A DNA stretch of 64,000 bases from Meghimatium bilineatum. Taxonomy: Eukaryota > Mollusca > Gastropoda > Stylommatophora > Philomycidae. The notes under the pieces are model-generated. The model had not been told where the DNA came from. It did no database searches and saw only the letters and a list, made by a program, of their open reading frames with translations. The translations under genes were made by a program, and so were the position numbers. The stretch spans positions 36,152,127 to 36,216,126 of the forward strand of contig CM067298.1 in assembly GCA_034231615.1 (NCBI GenBank), in the 5' to 3' direction. Positions 46,746 through 57,700 of the stretch are shown piece after piece; the stretch's first letter is position 1, and every line of letters begins with the position of its first letter.

Positions 46746-46920
46746 CAGTGGCGTAGCGTGGGTCAATGGCGCCCGGGGCGGAATCATAATTTTCTGCCCT
46801 TGTGGCATTAACAAAATATGGCAGTGATTGGGAAAGCCTGGATGAGAATAAAATTGCCGCCCTCCCAATGATGCCACCCGTGGCGGTCCGCACCTCCGCC
46901 CCCCTCTCGCTATGCCACTG
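46746..46920. mobile_element. hAT-type MITE (CAGTGGCGTAGC ends)
   Basis: The 175-bp unit starts cagtggcgtagcgtgggt and ends with ctctcgctatgccactg, its near reverse complement. It is GC-rich compared with its surroundings (cgcccggggcgg; cctccgcccccc). Flanks tatggaca and taagaata could be a worn 8-bp duplication (5 of 8 match). No coding capacity. Confidence 0.8.
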
Positions 46921-46954
46921 TAAGAATAAAGTACCTGGTTAGACTTCCGCCACA

Positions 46955-47080
46955 GACCATAGTGCATCTAGACCTTTCAGAAAGCAATGGCCACACTGTG
47001 AAAGATATATTGCCTAGAAAATCACTACAGCCAAAAAAGTAAGGATATCATTACATCTTGGATAGAATATACTATCAACA
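46955..47080 (+). repeat. 3' part of a tRNA-like SINE (family C)
   Basis: Contains 'cctttcagaaagcaatggcc' and 'attgcctagaaaatcactac', then agccaaaaaagtaaggatat. The same order occurs in the fuller copies at 56408 and 59780. Confidence 0.65.
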
Positions 47081-48450
47081 GTGTAAATAAATGTCATCAG
47101 TGTTTCATCATGATGGAAGAAAATATCAAATGAACAGTCAAGCACTCACTGGCATAAGTGAATATTTTTGCAGATCATAACGTAGCTTCCTCAATGTCCT
47201 GTCAATCACAAATGTTTGCTAAAGTAAGATGAGGCATTTTCTGTGATGTAGATATAGAAAAGGGGAAACTACTAAATTATTCTTGGGAATAAGTACCAGG
47301 GTACATAATGAAAAAAAATGAAAATAGTTAAATAGCAGTTTTACATTGAACAATACACAGGATCAACCAAAAGGTCTTTATCAAAATAGGGATGAACAAA
47401 CACAGAATGGAACCACAAAATCAAATGAAGACTTTTGCTAAATGCAAGCAGTGTAATATAGAACTGACAGGTCTGGAGAACAACCAAAAAAACACAAAGA
47501 AAGGCAAAAACCACATAAATGTGATAACATGATGAGAAAGTGCAATAGGCACACAAAGAAAATGCAAAATTGAAAATAAAAGTATTAAAATGATTGATCT
47601 AAAGGAATTTTGTGCAGACATATTACAAACTATGATGCAACTCATTGAATTTTCCAAACCAGTTCCTGCTAATTGGTAGAAATTTGAACATGAATGTAAC
47701 AGAAATAGCTTAAGCATTAGAGGATGTGTAAACTTCACAGATGGTCAACAAGATTGATTTCTTACAAATAGTCACATAAACATTTCCCATAGACCCTTTG
47801 TATGCTGTAGACATACTTGAATTTCTGTCCTTGTTTATAGGCCTTCATCTGCTATTATTATTATTAGTTGTAATTTTGGTATGCAGTATTGCTGAAATCA
47901 TAACTGAGCACTAAACTAATAAAAGAATTGGATATATTATGACATTTCATCTAATACCTCATAGTAGATAAAATAATATCTCATAAATGAAAACATGATT
48001 AACTAATAAAACTGATACATTATGACTTTCTATCTAATAATATCTTACAGAGCAATGTTTACAGAACAATTTCTCATAATGTTCTTTGCTAAGAATGACA
48101 CTTGAGCAAACTGTCTGATACAGACATTGTCTATAGTCAGTGAACAATATATGATGTTTTTATCTAAATGTACATCTATAACATAAAATGTATCTAGAAG
48201 GGAAATTGCAGTCATATTTAGCTATGCCTTCCGCATACATTTTACATAAAAATTGTGTTCTCAAGTAATGAGTAGAAAAATATCTTTACATTTTTCACAA
48301 CCATATGAACTATCTATGAATAAATATACAAAAATACACACAGTGGAAGTTTGTCCTACAGGACTGAATAGGGTTTTTCTCATAAAACAAATGAGATATA
48401 GACTTAATGATACTGAATTAGACAGATGATTGGCTGTATAGAAACTTGTT
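47081..48450. other. Unassigned sequence between SINE remnant and PDE8 3' end
   Basis: No exon or known repeat could be delimited. A segment near 47366-47400 (accaaaaggtctttatcaaa) recurs inverted near 35870 and 62040 (gataaaggtcttttggttga) and probably belongs to a dispersed repeat. Confidence 0.4.
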
Positions 48451-48457
48451 CAGTGCC

Positions 48458-48463
48458 TTTAAT
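48458..48463 (-). terminator. Possible poly(A) signal of the PDE8 gene
   Basis: ATTAAA on the minus strand, about 190 bp after the PDE8 stop codon. It is the nearest recognisable variant signal; no AATAAA was seen closer. A 50-bp dinucleotide tract lies between stop and signal. Confidence 0.4.
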
Positions 48464-48466
48464 TCA

Positions 48467-48469
<3 letters not shown>

Positions 48470-48521
<52 letters not shown>
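48470..48521. repeat. Compound (TC)n(TA)n microsatellite in the likely PDE8 3' UTR
   Basis: TC repeats (48470-48490) run directly into TA repeats (48491-48521), about 130 bp downstream of the PDE8 stop on the minus strand. Confidence 0.9.
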
Positions 48522-48525
<4 letters not shown>

Positions 48526-48653
48526 CACATAGGATGTTTATATGTAGAACTATATATATGCCTAAATATATATTTTCTTGCAGCCATGTTAAGTTATGTC
48601 TGTCATCCATTGTGGAGAGAATAGTTTGGCCTGTATCTGATGATTACAGTGAA

Positions 48654-48772
48654 CTAACTGTTGTCCATCCCATGTGAAGGGGCTTGTTCTTTATCTTTTA
48701 GTTCCTCTTGTTCTTTCCAAAAATCATAATTCAACTGTAAGTGCTGCAAAAGCTCTGGGATATCACAGTACA
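48654..48772 (-). CDS. PDE8: PDE8 terminal coding exon
   Basis: Acceptor tatttcag before 48772. The exon completes a split Val codon, then [20 protein letters not shown] and [18 protein letters not shown] with stop TAG at 48654-48656. It matches the human 'DLPDLMQHLDNNFKYWK' end, but the extreme C-terminus differs. Confidence 0.9.
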
Positions 48773-51700
48773 CTGAAATAATGAATAAAATACATTAATA
48801 TTCAATGGATAGAGCATAGGCATATATTTATAACTAAATTCCCTATTGGCCATCTATACAATTTAGTCATGCCTGTTAGCCTGTTTACTAATTCATTTTT
48901 AACCACCTTAAATGTCTGGATACAAAGTTGAAACTGATCACTGTTGTTGGTGACAGTATTTCTATGTATGGCCCAATGTTAATGCCATGAAACACACTAA
49001 TGGAGTATAACCTATATAAATATATGCTTGTAGTTTATCATCCAAGACATAGCAAAACCTCCTCTACAATCTTCGTCTTCATTGTTGGACCACTTGTGGT
49101 GACAGTAAAGGTATTGCTGCTCTACTTTACTTTTTCCTGGAATATGTTAAGAGTCCTATGTGATTCATTGGTGATGAATGATGGATTTATTAGTACACAT
49201 CTCAATATTATTGTGGACAATGTTTTCGTCAAACAATGCTCTGACTTCCACATTCACTGCATTTATGTTTGGTTCCTAATAGTTTCTATATAATTATATA
49301 AAATTTTATTTACAATTTATTTTATTTACAATCTGATGAAATGGCAACAGCAAAAATACCAATTTCTAGGTTTAGGTTTATGTATGTTAATTATATATAG
49401 TCTTCGCTCACTGGACATGTCCATAGGTGCTCAGATCTTCACTTCAGTAAAGATCTCAGTGTATAGCAAGTGATGGTTTCAATTCTGTGTTGGTTGAGTG
49501 TTACTTTAAACCATAAAACAGTGTTTTGTTAGGCCTGGTCTCTGGGGCCATGTCAATCCTCACTTCCAATATCATATTATCAATATTGACATACTCATGA
49601 ATTCTCTGATGCAGTCTCACAAAGAGCATTGAGTATGTCTGCTCTGTTCATAGATCCACTCTCTATGACACAGCTAGTCAACTTGTCCCACTAATTTATT
49701 TTCCTCCACACCTGCATATCTGGGGATGAAGATAAAATTGGTTTTACACAGTAAGTCCACTTTTTAGCTCCCTCCAATGACTCCACCATTCACCTATTTT
49801 GACATCCTTTTGTGTGTTACAGTGTTAGACGTCATCCAGTAAGCCTACATTACTTGTGTTCTAAGTACTATTTTCATTCAGTTTTACAGCAGTATACCTT
49901 TATTTGATTGTCCTATTTTGACATAATCTATTTTGATTTTCTGAAACATACTCATGCAGTCACTCAGTATGCATGCATGGGAATAGCTTGAAATTTGAGC
50001 CAGTTAGTGCCTGTGTTACATCAAACACCTTCTTCATTAGATTATTCGTTGTTGAGGTGAAGGCACCACTTGTTAATGTACTATTCTTCCATAAGATAAC
50101 AGTAAAGGCCCATGTGAACTACTGGTGGCAGATGTAGAGGTTGGAAAGAATTCAAAATGAAGTAAGCAATGTGCAGATGACAGACTCATCTAGTAAATGA
50201 CAACATGCGTGTCTTCAGCATGTCTGAAGATGAGTACATTAACCTCAGCATCCATGATGATAATGATGTTCGTCCATCGTGATCGACGATGACCAAAACT
50301 CAACCATAATAATAATAAATAATAAAATAATAAAGTTAATAGTGCGTTTTTAAATGACTAGCAAGTCCAATTCGCGCACAAAATGTTCTTTTACAGAATT
50401 GACAACAATAGAAGGTATCTGTGTGAGGTTGAGATGTTTTTTCTTTTCTATGTGTCCGCTTCTGTCTTGCAGTTTCTTGTCTGAATTCTTCCGCCGCTAG
50501 TGCTCCCGTTCTAATGCTGTAACGCCATGCTGTTTTATCCTGAGTGAGGCTCTCCCAAGCGCCTACGTCAATGTTAAGATGTTTCAAGGATGACTTGAGC
50601 GTGTCTTTGAAACGCTTTTTCTGTCCACCAGCTTTTCAAAGTCCTGCCTTGAGTTCTCCGTAGTATATTTGTTTTGGCAAATGCGAGTTCTCCATACGCA
50701 CAAGATGGCCTGCCCAGCGTGCCTGCGCATTCATAAGTATTGTGTGGATGCTTATTGAGGTTGATTTTTCCAAGACCTCGTAGTCTGGTACTTTGTCCCA
50801 CCAACGGATGTTTAGTAATTTACGTAGGCAGGTAAGATGGAAATGATTTAACTTTCTTGCATGTCTAGCATACACTGTCCACGTTTCACAGGCATATAGT
50901 AAGGTTGGTATAACAGCAGCATGATATACTTGTAGTTTTGTGGTTGTCCTTATACCTCTTCTGTCCCATACATTGTTGTGTAATCTGCCAAATACAGCAC
51001 CAGCTTTTGCCAGTCTATTGTTAATTTCCACATCAATGTTGACATCGCGAGAGAGAGTGCTTCCAAGGTAAGTAAAATTGTCGACTACCTGCAGTTTTTC
51101 CTGATTGACGATGATGGAAGTGGCAGTATGTTGGCTATTTGATGTTGCTTGGTGCATGACTTCTGTTTTTTTGGTGTTAATAGTGAGACCAAAGTTGTTG
51201 CAGGCCTTTGAGAAGCGGTCTATGGTGCTCTGCATGTTTATGACAGAGTCAGCATACAATGCACAGTCGTCAGCATAAAGTAATTCTCTAACAGTACTAG
51301 ATTTAGTTTTCGTGTTTGCTTTTAGACGACGTAAATTGAAAAGACCACCATCCGTTCTGTAATTGATCATTATAGCCTAATCTCTATTAGGTGTGACAAC
51401 TGTCTTCAATGCCTCTAGAAAGACCATGGTAACATGTATCCATTCATCACCTGATATGATGTCTTCCAATGCACACATCTGTTTAACAGTTTCTTCACAC
51501 ATCCCATCCATGATTTGCCTCACTTAAGCCCGCTCTGCATCACATAAGTGAGCTCTATGTGCATTGGATTTTCTGTATTACAGCTCACTCTAAAGTATGC
51601 ATGAGCATATGACATGTTAAATCTGTGAGATATTCTTGGAAAATCAAAGATAAATCTCATAATCACACAGGGTTTTTTCCTGGGACAATCCAGGATGATG

Positions 51701-54700
51701 CATATAGCTAAATTTTGAATTTTTTCAAACCTCTACTTTTGTGTTTCACTAACAGTCTCATAATAGTGCATACATATTCAACAACAACAAGAAAATAAGC
51801 CTCATACACAACAATGAGCTGTGATTTTTTAGTGTAAGCTTCTACCATCACTCTCCGAACTGATGGACTTTTTATGACATTTGCAAAAACATGATCAACG
51901 TCTTCCTGAAAGCACAAGCCACAATTGAATCAAGCACTTGGGTATTTTAATGATGAAATCCTGACTACACTATTCTCTCTCTTCCCTATGACCAGTGTTA
52001 CAGACTTTGTAATGTGATTGTTAAAAAAGAACCATGTCATTGCTGCCTCTGCTTGGCTGATCAGTGTCATATTCGGATAATATTCTGTGTATTTAAATTA
52101 AGTGACATATTCTTTCTAGAATGTTGTTTTCATCGTGGATACTCTGAATTCCTCTCTGTTCTGGACATACATTCCTTGATGTTGCTAGTCCTAGAATCAT
52201 TACCGGGTATATCAAGAGGCAATACAGGCTAACTTCTACTGCAGTGCTCTGAAAGTTTCTGTTGGACCCTTCCCAATATATATCAGGGTATTGTCAGCAA
52301 AGGATTCCTTCCTACCTCTGCTATCAAACTGATGCTGTGTAATATTGAGTTTACACATAGAATATGCTAGATCAGAGGAAATATCTCTGAGATATCTATT
52401 TCTGACCATGGTCAATCTTCGTTGAGGAACATAAATCTGCCAAATTGTTTCTCTTTTGCTACTCCAAGACAAAAATATTCCTTCCCACCCCCCTTCCCCC
52501 TTGAGTATCTTACTGTATCCTTAAAGAAATGGATGGGATGTAGCTGACAGATTTAGAGATATGCAACCATTCTGATGCCTATCTACATGTCTGTATTTTT
52601 AAAAAAATACACAAGTGTAAGATATTACAAATTTTCGGATTGTTAATTAAAGGTGTTAAAATATTATAATTTTGGTTATGTTTTCTATTTACGAATAGAT
52701 GGACAGGGATGATGAATGTCATTTTGATAATTATTTGAAAGTTTGTTTATTTATTAGATAATCCAATCATAGGTCTATATATTATCTGTAATGCATAATT
52801 TGGTAAAATATATTTAAATTGGCAATAGTAAATGAAGTACACAATTTCATTGGATATTTTTCCCATCATAATTTTATTTAGATTTTTACTCAAAAAAAGT
52901 TGATAATCATGCCACCATAAGTGCACCCTAGTACATCCTTGAGTTATATGCATTGCTTTGTCCTGAATTCTATATTTATTTGTTCCTCTGATAACAATAT
53001 AAGGTGTTGTAGTTTGCAGTCACCCTGAAGCAACCTTTCTAGTTGCAGCCCCTCATATGCTTTGATTAAATCATGAAATTTACAAAGTGAATTAGTTTAA
53101 TGTTAAAAAAAACAAACAGAAAGTGTATAAGAAAGATAATTATAGAAACATCAATTTGGATAAGAATATATAGTAATACAGACATACCATCCCAGGCATC
53201 AAACATAGTGGTAATGAACAGATTGATGAATGCCAACTGACACTTAGGGATGTTAAGTGTCTTTCTGTCAAATTGTGCCATCACAACTGGCAATCCTCTG
53301 CTCTTCTCTTCGTCAGTCTAGAAGTAAGAAATCAGAATCAGATAGTTACCACATTGCGTACTGAAAGCCAATGAAATGAGCTTCAGACCTGATCAGAAAA
53401 GGTGGTAAGTAGACCTACTGATAATAATAAATATATAATAGGATAACAAATCATGCTTTAAAATGGGTGAACATTTTCAGTCATAATTGGATCAGTAATT
53501 CTGTTAATAAGCCTCTATCTTGTGCCAAAAACACTGATAAATTAACAGTCAAATTAAATTATTTAACTTCACATGTTTGTTTCCAAGTGGAAAATGTCTG
53601 CTTCTTCTTCTTCTTTCTGTCCTCATGTACCTTTCGGTGTTGAGGGGAGAGTGAGTGTACGGTCTTTTGCCCTTCTATTTGCCTCCTCTGCTGTTATATT
53701 TCTGAGTGTCTCTAATACACTATCTATCTACCTTTTATGAGGGCGTCCAATAGGTCGCCTGTTTTCGTATCGTTTGTTAAGTGTTTTTTGGATAATACTT
53801 TGCTCTTTCTGTCTGTACCATTTAACTTGTTGTTTCTGTATGTATTCTATTGTTGGCTTGATCCCTAATTGTTTCCTTAGTGCTTCATTCCTGATTTTGT
53901 CTCTCAAGCTAACTCCAATCATACATCTCACACATTTCATTTCAGTGGTGTTAATCTTATATATTGTTCTAGAATCTAATGTCCAAGTTTGACACTGATA
54001 ACACAATGTTGCTAAGAAAATGGTGTTGAAAAGCGCTTTCTTTATTTCTAGTGTAATATCTTTGTTTCTTAGTAAAGGTGTTAATTGACTAATGATCTGA
54101 CAGGCCTTATTACATCTTGCGTTTATTTATGCTTCTTGTTTGTTATCATATCTCAATGTGCTGCCCAGATATTTGAATTCATCTACTTGTTTTAGTTGTT
54201 TATTGATTATCTATGTGTTGATGTTCTCCTTTTCTCTTGCAATATTCATTACTTTTGTTTTGTCTATGTTGATTTTCATTCCAAATTGCTTGCCTGCTGT
54301 GTCTATTATGCTTAGGTGGTCCTGCAGGTTTTTAATGCAGTTGTGGAATAAAACCTGGTCATCTGCAAAAAGCAGTTCATTTGCTTCATTAGAATTTGCT
54401 GTTTTGTTTATATGGTCCATGTATGTAATAAAAAGTAGTGGGGATAATACACATCCCTGCTTTACTCCTGTGCTAATCACAAAGTCCTCTGTCTAGCCTG
54501 CAGCTGTTCTTATAGTGCAACTGCTGTTGTTATAGAGACTTCTACAAATGTTAAATAAATGTTGGCATACTCCATACATTTTTTAATGTTTTCCATAGTT
54601 TTTCTCTGTTTACTCGGTCAAATGCTTTCTCTTGATCTATGAAGGATATGTATAAATTTTCTTTTACCATGTAAAATGTCTTTTACCATGAAAATCAGTG

Positions 54701-57700
54701 ATTTTGTTATGAAATTATCATTTGCAGCTTGAATAAATGCTAAATAAGCTATACTTTTGTTGAAATAGTGATCTGATAATTCTAGTGATAAGAAAATATT
54801 GAAAATAGCAAGAGAATAAATTTTGATAATTTTTGATTAGTGATTTTCTGAATTAATGGAGGTATAGGGTAGTCAAGGGTGAAGATCAGCAGGCAAAAAT
54901 CCACAACAGGTTTATTTCTAATCTATGGGCTTTGTCAATACCACATGTGACTTTGTCAGATGCCAAAATTCCAATCTTTGACACAATAAAGTTTGATAGG
55001 TCAAGTACGATTTAATTTTTAACAATGAGGCTAAATATTCTTTCTCTATGTTTGATTAATTTTTTTAAAAACTTCTCACAATCTGCCTGTTGTTATCATT
55101 TATATTTTATTTTTTAAATGGTTAAACTGATATGATGGAGAAACTGTTGTGTTGTTAAGCTCGTAAGTACATTATCTTGTAGGCTACTTCATTTCTTTTT
55201 CATTGGAATTATGATAGTTGCTAACAGTGTGATTTACGGTAAAGATTTACATGTTATTGGGGCAAAAATCTGCATACAATTGTATGACGAAAATACTGAT
55301 GTCATGAGGAAGTTGCCAATGATGATTCAAAGCTAGGAGATACCTATATATATGATTATAATTATCATCCAACCTTACAAAAACATAATTAGTTTTAAAA
55401 TGGAACTTACCAACAATTTTTTTAAATTCTGACATTTCTTTTTCCAGATTAATGTTATAAAACTATGCATATCTATTCCTAGCATACACTTACACACTGT
55501 TTGTTTACTAGATCTGTTGCAGTGGCTTACCTCAATTTTATAATGGTTTTATCACTTTTTTGAGTGTGGTTCTTTGCACCATAAAATGGGGCAAATTCCC
55601 ACATTTACTTTAGCTCATAAACTCTCATTTTATTGTCTACATGCAAGACTTATGCTTTCAATACACTCACTAATGTAAGAGGGATATATAAGCTTAACAA
55701 TGAGGACAGTTTGTTGTCTGTAGATAGGTCTAGGTGTCAGAATACAGTAAAATGTAAAAAGTACACATCTGCAAGAGTGACAAAACTAGACAAAATGAAA
55801 AATGATGAAATCAGGAGAACAAATGGTATAAGACCATGTACAAAATACATAGAGAAACAACAAATAAAATGGTTTTGACACCTTATGAGAATGAACCATA
55901 ACCAATTACCAACAAAAACATATAACATAAGAAGGTCCAGATACAAGACCAGAGGAAGACTTAGAACAAGATGGATAGATAACATCAAGACAACACTGAA
56001 CAAACACGGATTTGACGCAGCCAAGGTGACATATCAAGCCTTGGATAGACAACTAAAGCTCCCAGTCACCACTCCTATACATAACAGCAAGTGTGAATAT
56101 TCTGACCACCATCCATCTGGGATAGACAGTAGAATGCTTTTTGTCACTGGTAACTCTCATGAAGTATTTGACATGTGCCAGTACATGTCTGGATGTGATG
56201 GAAATTAACACTAAAAAGTCTCTTAGATAAGCTCCATTCAAAAGCTATTCCTAGATATTTAATTCTATCACTCTGATATTTTAGTCAGTACTATTTTCAC
56301 AATGTTATTATTAAAGAACAGCACATGATGCAATCCTTACTGGGATTTATCTGAGATCTAGAGTCCTTATACCATTAAGAAATTGCTCATAATGTTTCAT
56401 GTATATTGTCTGGTTCTGTGGCATAGAGTGTGTTAGTGATGGTAAAGGTATCAGGTTCAAATTCTGCCGCAGGCAATTGTGCATTTGGACCGTTCAGAAA
56501 ACAATGGCAAACTACTGAACATATTTATATTGCCTAGAAAATCACTACAGTAAAAAAATGCTGGGTTGATGGCTACATCCTGAATAGGATATGCTACTAA
56601 TTAAACAAAATTATATATGATTTACCATTTTTTGTTTGCCTATCTTTTCCAATCCTATTTGTGTGGATGTCATCTGCAAATGTCAGTGTTCATCCTGGCC
56701 ATAACGGTTGAATATTGGCAATTTTTGTAGTGTAAATATTAAACGGCACAGGTGATATTGGGAATCTCTGAGGTAACCCAAGTCAGTAATACATATCAAT
56801 AATATTGACAGTTGAGGTATAAATCATGATGGCTGTGAAGTTTGCCAACTCTATAGCCATGAGTGGGCAGCAAATATGCAAGAACAGCTTATATAAATAT
56901 TATACACACTACCTGTCAAGTGTAGTCTTAGAAAGTTATGGTTTAGTATTTAAAAAAAAGGTGCAACCACATATCCCAGGCCTATTTTTAATCAAAATAA
57001 AAAAAAATCTGCGCTGATCACACATATATGGTTATTGATTACATCCGTTACTGCATTTTTAGAACTAGATACAAAATGGCTACTATAATTCTAAGTTTGT
57101 TAGAGATGAACAATTCTGTTTAAGTAGGGACGACAGCTGCCGGATTCAAAATTTTTGTGTCGCACAGTGAAAGCATCCCCCCACCCCCAATCTGCTCGGC
57201 ATTCACTAAGCAATCCACCTGTACAACCCTCCTAAACAAATATCTCGACCTCGAACCACTAATTGGTAATTATAGACCTATTAGAAAAGTGAAATAATTT
57301 GTGGGGAAAAAATTGCCATTATTTTTTATTACAGTTTGTATAATATGTAATTCTGGGATACGTGATAGAACCCAATAAACTTCCCATGTTTAAATTTCGG
57401 TTTGTTTTCCAAAGTTATGAAAATTTTGTGTGAAATAGTGTTTTTATCATTCCATGCATTACTGATATCATAAAAGTTTGTTAATTAATTTAGGCCTATA
57501 GCCTATAATCTTGAGCTTCATTTATTCACAATTAGATATACTGCATGTAAATCATCAAGATAAAGGTATATTATACTTTGTAACTTCTTATACTGCATGC
57601 ATGTTAACATTTTTAACCTCCATTTTGTCACATTTTATTGTATACCAGTATATTGTTAAATATTGTGTATCAAACCCCTAAGATAGCCAAACTATATAAA

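Noticed and set aside
47341..47738. Overlapping 71- and 105-codon minus ORFs
   Set aside because: Low-complexity Phe/Leu/Ser translations typical of AT-rich noncoding DNA.
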